From: Jejuia sp040720935
GTDB lineage: Bacteria; Bacteroidota; Bacteroidia; Flavobacteriales; Flavobacteriaceae
DNA length: 64,000 nt
NCBI RefSeq assembly: GCF_040720935.1
Contig: NZ_JBFDAE010000017.1
Location: 1 to 64,000 of the forward strand
Direction of reading: 5' to 3'
Both the position numbers and the translations under genes were made by a program. Each line of letters begins with the position of its first letter. Within the stretch, counting starts at the first letter, position 1. This document shows positions 49,951 to 59,348 of this stretch, piece by piece. Below the pieces are notes generated by a model that was not told the DNA's origin, ran no database searches, and saw nothing but the letters and a program-made list of their open reading frames with translations.

Positions 49951-51021
49951 TTATACGTTTTGATAAATTTTAATGAGATTTTCAATCGCCTGTTTTTTAC
50001 CGAAATTCTCTTTTATATGATAAAATAACGACATCCCTAATTGTTTTCTTAAAACAGCATCTTCGGTTAACTCTAATATTGCTTTACTTAATTCTTTTTC
50101 GTTATTAGAATCTATCAATCTCCCTACATCATCATTTACAACCACTAAGTTACAGTCTCCAACATTAGTTACAACTACGGGTAGTTTAGCCAAACCATAT
50201 TCTAAAAGAGACATTGGTAAACCTTCTGATTTTGAAGATAAAACACCTATGTCACATTGGCTTAAAATACTCATAGTGTCTTGACAGCTACCATAAATAA
50301 AAACAGAATTCGATAAATTTAATGATACTATTTTATTTCTCACTTTTTTTGAATAGTCATCCTGAAAATCTTTACCTATTAAATGGAGCGTCCAGTATGG
50401 TTTTACTTTGTTAACGATACAAAATGCTTTAAGTAAGTTGATATGGTCTTTATCGCTTCTTAAATTTGCTAAACATACTATTCGTTTCAATGTGGTTCCA
50501 TGGAGCTCTGTCGATTTTATTTCGTTACTTTCTACCACAAAATTTGATAAAACATGTACCGATTTACAATTTAACTTTTTTTTAGACCAATCCTTTAATC
50601 TATTGTTAACAGTAATTATTTGTGAAAAAAAATAAGAACAAACCTTTAAAATAGATTTATTAAAAATTGAAGAATTCTCTCGATTTCCAAAATGGTCATG
50701 CCAGACTATTTTAACCTTTCTATTTACAATTTTAACTTGTGTGGCAAGAAAAAAAGATGAAGAATGCGCATGAATTATATCTATTTTTTGGTTAATAATA
50801 AAATGATTTAATCTTTTAACTGCTTTAAAATCTATTGCTTTTTTTTTATTTAAAAATAAATAGCCTACATCTTTAGAAATTCCGTGCTTCAAAATGCCCT
50901 CTTTTCGTGTCGCACACAAAAAAGAAACTCCCACCATTTTAGATAGACCATTTGCTAAATTAACAGCAACACGTTCGGCGCCACCTGCTTCCAATGAATC
51001 TATAAGCTGAAGTACTCGCAT
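49951..51021 (-). CDS. Glycosyltransferase family 4
   Basis: 356 residues, GT-B fold. Seen: MRVLQLIDSLEAGGAERVAVNLANGL (donor/acceptor loop GGAERV), VKIVWHDHFG, IVCLANLRSDKDHINLLKAF, and SKSEGLPMSLLEYGLAKLPVVVTNVGDC. Immediately follows the next GT4 (stop and start adjacent). Donor sugar unknown. Confidence 0.92.
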   Translation of the reverse strand: MRVLQLIDSLEAGGAERVAVNLANGLSKMVGVSFLCATRKEGILKHGISKDVGYLFLNKKKAIDFKAVKRLNHFIINQKIDIIHAHSSSFFLATQVKIVNRKVKIVWHDHFGNRENSSIFNKSILKVCSYFFSQIITVNNRLKDWSKKKLNCKSVHVLSNFVVESNEIKSTELHGTTLKRIVCLANLRSDKDHINLLKAFCIVNKVKPYWTLHLIGKDFQDDYSKKVRNKIVSLNLSNSVFIYGSCQDTMSILSQCDIGVLSSKSEGLPMSLLEYGLAKLPVVVTNVGDCNLVVVNDDVGRLIDSNNEKELSKAILELTEDAVLRKQLGMSLFYHIKENFGKKQAIENLIKIYQNV

Positions 51022-52131
51022 TTAAATTAAGTTCTTGATTTCTAATTCAAAATAGTCTAAAGTGAATTTTTGTGACCATTTTGATGCTAATTTAGACATC
51101 TCAATCAAATCAACACTATGTATCGTTTCTATTATTTTTAGTACAGCAGATTCAACCTCTGGTTCAATCAAAATACCTCGATTATCATTATCCAACATAT
51201 TTGGAACACATGATACTTTTGAAGCAATTGGAATAACACCAAAAAACATGGCTTCTGCAACAGCCTTTGGCCAGCCTTCAGATTTTGATGGCAGTATTAA
51301 AAAATGAGATTTCTTTAAAGTTTCCTTTATGGAGTTAATAGATTTATTGCCTTCTAAAGTAATGCTGTTCTGTAGTTGTTTTTCGTTTATATATTCCTGT
51401 AAATTGGCTTTTAAAGGTCCATCACCAAAAATTTTAAAAGTTACATCTATACCCTTTTCAATTAAAAGCTCTACTATCTTAATGGCCAATTTTGGCTGTT
51501 TGCCCAATACTAAACTTCCAACAAAAACAAATTGTAATTGTTCGTTATAGTTTCTTTCGTAGGTTTCCGTTTTATCAGAATCTCTAAAAGATGCCGTGAA
51601 AAATGGCTTTATATTTTTGGTTTGCTGCTCCCATTCCCCATAAACCAAAACTGTCATGTTTCTGGATAAAAACGTATTGCTCAATAGCCATTTTTGAAAT
51701 TTATAACTCAAGGGTTGTTTTGCCTTAGGATCCCAATTACCAGCATATTTTGCGGTTTTTATTTTCTTCGGAAATAAAACTTGAACGAGACACCCCAGTA
51801 AACCGATGTTTCCAGGGCATCTTAAATGAATATGATCTGCTGTTTTGCAAGTCTTAAAAATTTGAATGAATAGTATTGGTAGGCGAAAAAGAGATTTAAA
51901 AATATGCTTTATAGAAGTAAATTGAATTTGTGAAATTTTATTTAATGTTATGCTTTTATGTTGATAAGGAATTTCGATAGCATTTGTTGCTTCATCTATC
52001 ACAGGAGCTACTATAGTAACTTTATCTACATACTTAAGCCATAAATTCATTTCCCTTACATAAGGTTCATAGGCAGAAATTTTCCCTGCGCTTAGCTTAT
52101 GTACAACATGGGAAATGATTACAAAATTCAT
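51022..52131 (-). CDS. Glycosyltransferase family 4
   Basis: 369 residues. N-terminal domain with DHIHLRCPGNIGLLGC, C-terminal FVFVGSLVLGKQPKLAIKIVELL, FKIFGDGPLKANLQ and LPSKSEGWPKAVAEAMFFGVIPIASKVSCVP, the retaining GT4 signature. Overlaps the upstream GT2 gene by four bases (coupled). Sugar unknown. Confidence 0.92.
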   Translation of the reverse strand: MNFVIISHVVHKLSAGKISAYEPYVREMNLWLKYVDKVTIVAPVIDEATNAIEIPYQHKSITLNKISQIQFTSIKHIFKSLFRLPILFIQIFKTCKTADHIHLRCPGNIGLLGCLVQVLFPKKIKTAKYAGNWDPKAKQPLSYKFQKWLLSNTFLSRNMTVLVYGEWEQQTKNIKPFFTASFRDSDKTETYERNYNEQLQFVFVGSLVLGKQPKLAIKIVELLIEKGIDVTFKIFGDGPLKANLQEYINEKQLQNSITLEGNKSINSIKETLKKSHFLILPSKSEGWPKAVAEAMFFGVIPIASKVSCVPNMLDNDNRGILIEPEVESAVLKIIETIHSVDLIEMSKLASKWSQKFTLDYFELEIKNLI

Positions 52132-53123
52132 GATTCTACTTTTGGTTTTTTAAAAATTAAAGACCACCACCCCACTATTCTGCCTAACGTCTCTGAAAAT
52201 GCCTCGCTTTTCTTATTCGTATTCAAAACATTGGTACACCGAATTAATGTCAGCAAAAATGCAGTAGCATGCCATTTTATTCTGGCTTTAAAACTAGGAT
52301 TTGAATATTTAACCCGCCAAACATACCAACCATTTCTAATGACCATTTTACCATATTTAAACTTGTTTGGTCTTCCAGAACCTTCATGATAATGTGCTAA
52401 TTGCGCCTTGGTGTTTATATATAGTTTCCCCAATTTTGCGAGTCTTAAAGAGAAATCTGCGTCTTCATACAAGCCATAACCTTCAAAATATGTTGAAAAT
52501 TTCAATGTTTCAAAAATCTCTTTTTTATAGGACGAAACGCCTCCCATAATTTGTTCCACTTCGTATATTTTTCCTGAAGGAGGTAAAAAGCTCACACTTC
52601 TACCATGCGAAAATGTTGGCATAAAACCTGGTACAGCATCTGGCAACAACCCAAATTTACGTCTTAATTTAAATCTAGAAGGTTCGGTACGCATCCAACC
52701 ATCAAAATAAAATTTATTAGGGTTAGATTCTTCTAAAGTCTTTTCCCATTTAACTTCGTTGTTAATATAACCACCAACTGCTAATGCATCTGGCTTAAGC
52801 TTGTACGTACTTATCAATTCTTCAAAATAGGTGTCTTCAAGAACAACATCATCATCTAAAAAACAAATAATTTCAGAAGTTGTATCCACCAAATTAATAC
52901 CATAATTGCGCTGTTTTGTTAAACCTCTATGCGCTTCTTCAACTTTATGGTATTTTAAATTTTTAAAGTTGCTATTCTGCAAAACCAATTGCGTATCAGT
53001 ATTTGTAGATCCATCTACAATTAATATTTCATTTGGATATAGTGTTTGCTGCTCTACCGATTTAAGTAAATCTAAAATAGGTTTTGGGCGCATGTAAGTA
53101 CACACTATTAATGAGAAATTCAT
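52128..53123 (-). CDS. Glycosyltransferase family 2
   Basis: 331 residues with a GT-A fold: MNFSLIVCTYMRPKPILDLLKSVEQQTLYPNEILIVDGS, TKQRNYGINLVD, ICFLDDDVVLED (DDD metal motif) and EGYGLYEDADFSLRLAKLGKL. Inverting transferase. Overlaps the downstream GT4 by four bases. Sugar unknown. Confidence 0.92.
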   Translation of the reverse strand: MNFSLIVCTYMRPKPILDLLKSVEQQTLYPNEILIVDGSTNTDTQLVLQNSNFKNLKYHKVEEAHRGLTKQRNYGINLVDTTSEIICFLDDDVVLEDTYFEELISTYKLKPDALAVGGYINNEVKWEKTLEESNPNKFYFDGWMRTEPSRFKLRRKFGLLPDAVPGFMPTFSHGRSVSFLPPSGKIYEVEQIMGGVSSYKKEIFETLKFSTYFEGYGLYEDADFSLRLAKLGKLYINTKAQLAHYHEGSGRPNKFKYGKMVIRNGWYVWRVKYSNPSFKARIKWHATAFLLTLIRCTNVLNTNKKSEAFSETLGRIVGWWSLIFKKPKVES

Positions 53124-53124
53124 A

Positions 53125-54681
53125 TTAATTATGGTTTTGCATTAATTGATTTGTCCAATAGTGACTTCTTTCCCATTCTATTTGAAAATTTTTATAATAT
53201 TTGAATGGATTCTTAATGTTTTGAACTCTATAGTATTTTAAAAACAATGTTGTTTTATACCCTAAAATTTGTGCTGTGGTAAAATACTTTTTAAAAAACA
53301 ATAGTATTGTTGGTGAAGGCTTAGGCTTAATTGTATCATTATCCCAGAGTAATTCAGGTGTTGTTCTAAAGCCCCCAAAAGGAGCTTTTAGATGTAAAAT
53401 TTTAGGTTCGGGAAGATAAATTATATCAACTCCTTTGTTTCTTAATTGCATTCCAAAATCGGTATCTTCTCCAAATCCATGCTCAAATGCCATTGAAAAT
53501 TGCATCTTTTTAATGTCCTTAATATTTACAATACTACAACCAGAACCAAACGTTTCCCATTGTTTGACTGTTTTAAAAAGCTCTTTTTCTTCTTTTAAAT
53601 GACACCTAAAAGTAAATGCCTTCTGTGTTGAATTATTGATAATTTTACTGGCTTCTTCAAAAAATTCATGATCTAAAACAATATCATCATCCGCTAAAAA
53701 CACCCATTCATTCTTTACCATTTTTAAAGCGATGTTTCTTGCATTACAGGCGCCTGTTTGGTGTGTAAAATGATGTTTGATTTTAAAAGGCCATTTCTCT
53801 TCTACCAAATAATTTAATTCAGTTTTGGCATCAGTAATTGGATTTTGTTCAACAATAATAACCTGTTTTGGAAGTAATGTTTGTTGTGATAAATCCTTAA
53901 GCGTATTATATAAATATTTTTTTCTTCCTATAGTTGGAATTACAACGTCTATAGAAATATTATTGGCTTTTGAAATCGCTTTTTCCTCTAATTTTATATG
54001 ATTAAAACTATTTTCTTTTAATGCTCTCCTTTTATAAACTAAAGAAAACAATAGTGATAACACAGAGCGCCTATTTTGATAAATCATTAAATTAACAAAT
54101 AGCAGAAATACCCAAACCGCCTTATAATGCTGCTTCACAAACTTAAATAGCACAAAATTACTTGCGGTTTTATCAAGTTTGATTTTAGCAGAAACATTCG
54201 CTTTCAATAATTTAGGATTACTGTAACACAACACGCCTAAGGGCATACTTAGCCTCGCTAATGAATTTAAAAAATAATCAAAGTCAGTATCTGGAGTTAT
54301 TTGATGTTCAACTGCCAATAGAATTGACGCATTTACACCACCAATAATACTACTCATCAACCAAGTTGGATATACAACCTTTCTGTTGATTTTAATAAAA
54401 GGCGTTTCGTTTACATAACCAATGGCATCTGTTAAATAGGGTGTTTCGTTTAAATTGAAGGACACTAAAGCCTTTTGCCGAAGCGCCACGTTCTGGAATT
54501 CTTCAAGATTTAAATCATCTTTTATATGTTCGTTACACCAAACTATAAATTCATCAGGATATGCTGTTGCAAGCTCGAAAAGTACTTTTGATACTTTTTT
54601 TGAAGACGCTTGAACACCTTCGGAAATAGCAGTATTCCAAATAGAAGTTACACAGTTATTTTGATGGTAGATTATGATCAT
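53125..54681 (-). CDS. GT2 glycosyltransferase with unusual N-terminal region
   Basis: 518 residues. Residues 243-500 are a clear GT2 domain (SIDVVIPTIGRKKYLYNTLKDLSQQTLLPKQVIIVEQN, CNARNIALKMVKNEWVFLADDDIVL, FEHGFGEDTDFGMQLRNKG). Residues 1-180 form an unrecognised domain with strands and helices, followed by one hydrophobic helix (about 188-215) that could anchor the protein in the membrane. The extra part may be a degenerate transferase domain. Overlaps the upstream GT4 gene by four bases. Confidence 0.85.
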   Translation of the reverse strand: MIIIYHQNNCVTSIWNTAISEGVQASSKKVSKVLFELATAYPDEFIVWCNEHIKDDLNLEEFQNVALRQKALVSFNLNETPYLTDAIGYVNETPFIKINRKVVYPTWLMSSIIGGVNASILLAVEHQITPDTDFDYFLNSLARLSMPLGVLCYSNPKLLKANVSAKIKLDKTASNFVLFKFVKQHYKAVWVFLLFVNLMIYQNRRSVLSLLFSLVYKRRALKENSFNHIKLEEKAISKANNISIDVVIPTIGRKKYLYNTLKDLSQQTLLPKQVIIVEQNPITDAKTELNYLVEEKWPFKIKHHFTHQTGACNARNIALKMVKNEWVFLADDDIVLDHEFFEEASKIINNSTQKAFTFRCHLKEEKELFKTVKQWETFGSGCSIVNIKDIKKMQFSMAFEHGFGEDTDFGMQLRNKGVDIIYLPEPKILHLKAPFGGFRTTPELLWDNDTIKPKPSPTILLFFKKYFTTAQILGYKTTLFLKYYRVQNIKNPFKYYKNFQIEWERSHYWTNQLMQNHN

Positions 54682-55820
54682 AATATAGATTCATAGAATT
54701 CTACACTTTTTTCTGCAATTATTTTTCTATCAAAAGTAGTCTCTATCTTTATTTTTGCAGCAACTCCAAATTGCCGTCTCAACGCTTTGTTATTTAAAAG
54801 CCCGTCTATTTTATCTGCAAACGAATTATGATCATTTGGGTTTACTAAAAACCCATTAACACCATCATCTATAACCTCAGGCCCCCAACCAACATTTGAT
54901 GCTACTATAGCTTTTTGCATTGCCATGGCTTCCAACCAAGAAACAGGTAACGCTTCTGCAAAAGTAGGAAACACACAAACGTCTGCAGTTTCAATATGAT
55001 TTTTCATCGCTTCATATGGTACACTACCTTTATAATCTACGTTTTTAAATGCTTCTTCCGAAAACAGCGGCTTCATTAATGACCATGTAGAATTATTTCC
55101 TGTTTTAATATCGGAAGCATCCTTACCTATTAAAACCAATCGTGCATTAGGTTTTTTTGAATTAACTTGATTAAATATATGAGGTAATTCTAATAATCCT
55201 TTTTTTCTAATAAGTGTTCCAAAATACAACATAATTGGATTTTCGTTTTCATTATGTTGAATTTCAGATTTAAAAATTTCAGTATTAATTCCATTTGGTA
55301 TGACCGTAAATTGCCTTTTTAGTTGGAACAATTTATTGGTTAGCTGACCCGTAAAAGCACTTACAGATATAATACCATCACAATCTTTCAACGCTTTTTT
55401 TTCAAAAAAGAAGTTGATGAATTTGACTTTACGTTCTTCTAAATGGCAAAAATAAGTGTCAGAGCCATTCTGCCGAATCACTATTGGACATGTTGGATTA
55501 ATAAACGAAGAAATTCCAGTCCAATCTGGTGCTTCAACAATATCTATTATTTTTTTTGAATGAAGTGTGTTAATTAATTTTTCAATCTTCTTTTTGGTTA
55601 AATACCATGACAACCCTTTTAATTTCACATTTTTAATGGCGTAAAACTGAATACCATCGTCTTTAAATTGATGGTCCCTTTTTTGTCCATAAACCAGTAA
55701 TACTACATCATGGCCTTGAATTACCAAAGCTTCTGCTAAATGCTTAATGCTTGTACCTATTCCTCCTGAATGTCCAATTTCTGGATGAGGATATTCTGGA
55801 GTTAGAAAGGCTATTTTCAT
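54678..55820 (-). CDS. Glycosyltransferase family 4
   Basis: 380 residues. N-terminal MKIAFLTPEYPHPEIGHSGGIGTSIKHLAEAL, IVIRQNGSDTYFC, GIISVSAFTGQL, FTVIPNGINTEIFK, and C-terminal MLYFGTLIRKKGLLELPHIF and FPTFAEALPVSWLEAMAMQKAIVASNVGWGPEVI. Classic GT4. Four-base overlaps on both sides show translational coupling. Sugar unknown. Confidence 0.93.
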   Translation of the reverse strand: MKIAFLTPEYPHPEIGHSGGIGTSIKHLAEALVIQGHDVVLLVYGQKRDHQFKDDGIQFYAIKNVKLKGLSWYLTKKKIEKLINTLHSKKIIDIVEAPDWTGISSFINPTCPIVIRQNGSDTYFCHLEERKVKFINFFFEKKALKDCDGIISVSAFTGQLTNKLFQLKRQFTVIPNGINTEIFKSEIQHNENENPIMLYFGTLIRKKGLLELPHIFNQVNSKKPNARLVLIGKDASDIKTGNNSTWSLMKPLFSEEAFKNVDYKGSVPYEAMKNHIETADVCVFPTFAEALPVSWLEAMAMQKAIVASNVGWGPEVIDDGVNGFLVNPNDHNSFADKIDGLLNNKALRRQFGVAAKIKIETTFDRKIIAEKSVEFYESIL

Positions 55821-57109
55821 TGATTTATTTTTATTAATAGTGTACTTAATTGTTTATTCAAAAAATCCAAATTAATTAAAATACCCATAAATAGTAGTGC
55901 TAAACCATATATGGAATTGAATCTTAAACCTGTATAGGCGTAAATAGACATAATACCTTGTCCAATAATTATTGCTAAAACCACCAAGCAGCTATGGAAT
56001 ATTTCTTCTTTCAATCCACTCTTTCCTTTAAACATTAATAGATATAGGGCTTGGGCAAAAATAAATAAGTAAAAAATTCGAAACGGTATTGCAATCCTGT
56101 CAAGAAATGTATCTTTTTTTAACATTGGTAAAGGGTTAAAATTAGCCTTTACTTTAGTAAACATTAGAGCCAACTTTTCATTTAAATCAATAGACGCTAT
56201 AAATTTGATAGTACTTTCTTTATACATCAAATTTCTATCAAGAATACTCAAATTTTCTAAGTCTATTTGTTCTGAAGGGAAATCTGTTAAATTTAGTGCC
56301 TCGTTGGCTAAATCGCCATCTACATTATTAAAGTTATTAATAACATTTTTATTCCATCCTTTAGAAAGTACTGCGCCTTGAGATGCTGTAAGGTACAGTC
56401 CCTTATCAAACGTTTCTGAATTTCTAATTGGCCATATAGCCATTAAAACAATAAATAAAATACTATGAAAAAGCACCTGAATGGTATGTTTTCTAATATT
56501 AATTAATCCGTAAAACAATAACAATGCTCCAACAAAAAACACACTTACAGGATGACAAAGTACTACTAGAGCACTACAAACAATAATAAGCGTGCTGAAC
56601 TTTTTTCTTTGAGCATACACTATAAAAAAGACTGTTAACACTAACAACAAACAGGCTGTAATACTCTCTGACAAAAAGGTTATGGAATACTTTATATACT
56701 GCGGCTCTAACAATAGCACTAAAAAGGGTGCTAACTGAAAGAAGCTGTATTTAAAGTGTTTTTTAAAAAGTAGTAGCGCTCCTAAAATAACACCTAACTC
56801 CAACAAAGCTTTTAGCAATATTAAGCCAAAAATATTATGGGTTATGACGTAAAATAATGCTAAAACAAATGGCCAAATTGGAGGACGCCAAGTAGCATGT
56901 TCTGTTGGGATGTTAGAATCGTTATCAGAATAGACCCAATGTTTGCTTAGGTTTTTACCAATTTTTAAATAATGGGTTTCATCTCCGCTATTATAAACTT
57001 TTTCTTTGGTGTAGTGGTTGGTTTTATAGGCTGAATATACATAGTATGCCTTAGGAATTAAGAATACTAAAACACATAAAATTATAAAAACGTGTTTTTT
57101 GAAAAACAT
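55817..57109 (-). CDS. GT-C type (GT39-like) membrane glycosyltransferase
   Basis: 430 residues with about ten transmembrane helices. The first external loop has NSGDETHYLKIGKNL and HATWRPPIWPFVLALF, the acidic pair (Asp-Glu) expected of GT-C enzymes (ArnT/PMT-like). Such enzymes take sugar from a polyprenyl-phosphate donor outside the membrane. It lies directly after a DPM1-like GT2 (one base), which could supply that donor. Confidence 0.8.
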   Translation of the reverse strand: MFFKKHVFIILCVLVFLIPKAYYVYSAYKTNHYTKEKVYNSGDETHYLKIGKNLSKHWVYSDNDSNIPTEHATWRPPIWPFVLALFYVITHNIFGLILLKALLELGVILGALLLFKKHFKYSFFQLAPFLVLLLEPQYIKYSITFLSESITACLLLVLTVFFIVYAQRKKFSTLIIVCSALVVLCHPVSVFFVGALLLFYGLINIRKHTIQVLFHSILFIVLMAIWPIRNSETFDKGLYLTASQGAVLSKGWNKNVINNFNNVDGDLANEALNLTDFPSEQIDLENLSILDRNLMYKESTIKFIASIDLNEKLALMFTKVKANFNPLPMLKKDTFLDRIAIPFRIFYLFIFAQALYLLMFKGKSGLKEEIFHSCLVVLAIIIGQGIMSIYAYTGLRFNSIYGLALLFMGILINLDFLNKQLSTLLIKINQ

Positions 57110-57110
57110 A

Positions 57111-57836
57111 TTATTTCACAAATTTATATTTCAAAATACAATAGATGGCCCTCATGCCATCTTTCCAACCAATTTTTTTTCCTTCGTTGTAAGTTCTTCC
57201 GTAGTAGCTAATTCCAACTTCATAAGCTCTAATGTTATCTATCCTGGATATTTTAGCAGTTACCTCAGGCTCAAAACCAAATCGTTTTTCTACTAAATTC
57301 AGAGATTTCAAGTGTTCTGACCTAAACATTTTATAACAGGTTTCCATATCCGTAAAGTTCATATTGGTCATCATATTACTTAAAAATGTAAGGAATTGAT
57401 TTCCTAAACTATGCCAAAAAAACAAGATGCGGTGCGGTTTACTTCCTTTAAACCGACTTCCATAAACTACATCTGCATGACCATCTAAAATTGGCTGTAA
57501 TAAAATATTATATTCGCTAGGGTCATACTCTAAATCTGCATCTTGAATAATGATTAACTCTCCTGTAGCCTTCTCTATCCCTTTATGTAATGCTGCCCCC
57601 TTTCCGTAATTTTTTTCTTGCTCGAAGTATTTTATATCAATAGTCTTATTGTTTTTTATGTACGCTTTAACGACTTCGGTTGTATCATCGGTACTGTAGT
57701 CATTCACAATAATGAGCTCTTTAGAAATAGTATCAAGCAACTCTACCTTAATTATTTTATCTAATATAAGATGAATAGTCTTAGCCTCATTATAGGCTGG
57801 AATTATTATAGAAAGTGTTTTTATGTTTTGATTCAT
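57111..57836 (-). CDS. DPM1-like GT2, polyprenyl-phosphate glycosyltransferase
   Basis: 241 residues: LSIIIPAYNEAKTIHLILDKI, LIIVNDYSTDDT, NYGKGAALHKGIEKATGELIIIQDADLEYDP (QDADLEYDP typical of DPM1), VVYGSRFKG and MNFTDMETCYKMFRSEHL. Makes a polyprenyl-phosphate hexose on the cytoplasmic face. Paired with the GT-C gene behind it. No C-terminal transmembrane helices, so soluble/peripheral. Confidence 0.92.
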   Translation of the reverse strand: MNQNIKTLSIIIPAYNEAKTIHLILDKIIKVELLDTISKELIIVNDYSTDDTTEVVKAYIKNNKTIDIKYFEQEKNYGKGAALHKGIEKATGELIIIQDADLEYDPSEYNILLQPILDGHADVVYGSRFKGSKPHRILFFWHSLGNQFLTFLSNMMTNMNFTDMETCYKMFRSEHLKSLNLVEKRFGFEPEVTAKISRIDNIRAYEVGISYYGRTYNEGKKIGWKDGMRAIYCILKYKFVK

Positions 57837-57940
57837 ATTTATTTAGACATAATTATTGCTTATTTTCTTTTAAGACAACTTCCAACACAAAAACATTTAT
57901 GACGTATGAAAGCTGTTTAACTTTTCAATTTTAGATTTTT

Positions 57941-59338
57941 TTATTGCAAAATACTTTCCATACCCTCCCAAATCCGTTTGGATGCTTCATTTGGTTTGTC
58001 TCCTCTGTTTACAATTCCAAACCATTTTTTTGCAACAGGAACAGGATCAATTTTATTATCCAATATCAGCTTTATTCCAGAATATATATCTTCTTTACTA
58101 CTAGCCCACACAACGGCATCTTTTGGCATGGATCTAAAATGCACATAATTGTAATTCTGACCAATATCTCTAATACCCTGCTTTAATTGTGGTTGTTCAT
58201 AATTTGGATAAATACAAGGTTTATTATGAGCTACAAAATCAAACACCATACTGGAGCATATATTAACTACTAATTCGCTGTGGCGGCATGTATTTACTAA
58301 AAGATTAAAATCTTCGCGAGTTGGCATTACTTCATTCCAACGCTCGCCCATAGGTTTCCATATGGGGTCTAATGACGAAATAATATCTTTATATTTTTCT
58401 AAAACGAAATCATATCTGTCTGAAAAATCTATTGGAACTTTTCTATAGATAATACCTAAATTATAGCCCTCTTCTCTAAGTTTTTTTACGGCCTCGGCGG
58501 TATCTTGTAAATAATACTGATCTAAAGGTGAGGTTGTTTTATCATCTCCAGAAAAACAAATATATTTTCTATCAACATCCAATCCGTATTTTTCTAAAAA
58601 GTCTTTTCTGTCTAAAAGTAGATTTTGATTAAAGTGTGGTTCAAATTGTGGTGTTCCTGTTACAAATATTTGATGTTCTTTTGTCTTTGGATAGTACTGC
58701 ATTAATTGCTCCTTCATAAGCTGCGACCAAACAAAATAATAATCGCATTCTATAGTACTCATACCCTTAGGCAAATTATCCCAGCTATAAATCCAACAAG
58801 CCGTTGGAATTCCTAAATCTTGGGCTGCCAATATTGGTGCGATAGCCTGGGTAGCACGTTGTGTTGTGCAAAAAACAATATCTGGACGGTGGGCGCTCAA
58901 TTGCGCTTTACAATAATTGTAACGTTCTGTGCTTCTCTCAGCCTTATATATTTTGTTTTTAAGTTTTCCCCAACCTTTAGGTGTGCTATAGAAGCCTTCG
59001 TAAAACTTAACTATTAACGACTTTAGAATAGATTTACCCCCTTTATAAGATAGTGGAAATGTATAAGTGCTATATACAGAATCATTAAATCGTTTTTCTG
59101 AAATCTTTAACTCTACGCGTTTTCGAGCGCGATTAAGAATGGCCGTTTTCGGATGAATTTTGGTGTTTTCAATTTTTAATTCGGGATAACCTAATGTTTC
59201 CTTTATAGAAAAAACCGTGTTATTCCAATACACACTATTGAAACCCATACTATCTCCAATGTCCTTGAATTGGGTAAAGGCAAAATTTCGTAAACCAACA
59301 CCATCAGGAAAAAGAATAAATACTTTTTTAGGGGCCAT
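57941..59338 (-). CDS. GT-B-like surface carbohydrate protein
   Basis: 465 residues, soluble, not a standard GT4. Features: FPDGVGLRNFAF, RPDIVFCTTQRATQAIAPILAAQDLGIPTACWIYSWDN, FVTGTPQFEPHF, YICFSGDDKTTSPLDQYYLQDT and VVNICSSMVFDFVAHNKPCIYPNYEQPQ, the last like the nucleotide-binding half of a GT-B enzyme. It starts ten bases after the NeuB-type stop codon. It may be the enzyme that transfers the nonulosonic acid; that is inference. A 104-base gap separates it from the DPM1-like gene. Confidence 0.7.
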   Translation of the reverse strand: MAPKKVFILFPDGVGLRNFAFTQFKDIGDSMGFNSVYWNNTVFSIKETLGYPELKIENTKIHPKTAILNRARKRVELKISEKRFNDSVYSTYTFPLSYKGGKSILKSLIVKFYEGFYSTPKGWGKLKNKIYKAERSTERYNYCKAQLSAHRPDIVFCTTQRATQAIAPILAAQDLGIPTACWIYSWDNLPKGMSTIECDYYFVWSQLMKEQLMQYYPKTKEHQIFVTGTPQFEPHFNQNLLLDRKDFLEKYGLDVDRKYICFSGDDKTTSPLDQYYLQDTAEAVKKLREEGYNLGIIYRKVPIDFSDRYDFVLEKYKDIISSLDPIWKPMGERWNEVMPTREDFNLLVNTCRHSELVVNICSSMVFDFVAHNKPCIYPNYEQPQLKQGIRDIGQNYNYVHFRSMPKDAVVWASSKEDIYSGIKLILDNKIDPVPVAKKWFGIVNRGDKPNEASKRIWEGMESILQ

Positions 59339-59348
59339 AAATCTTATG

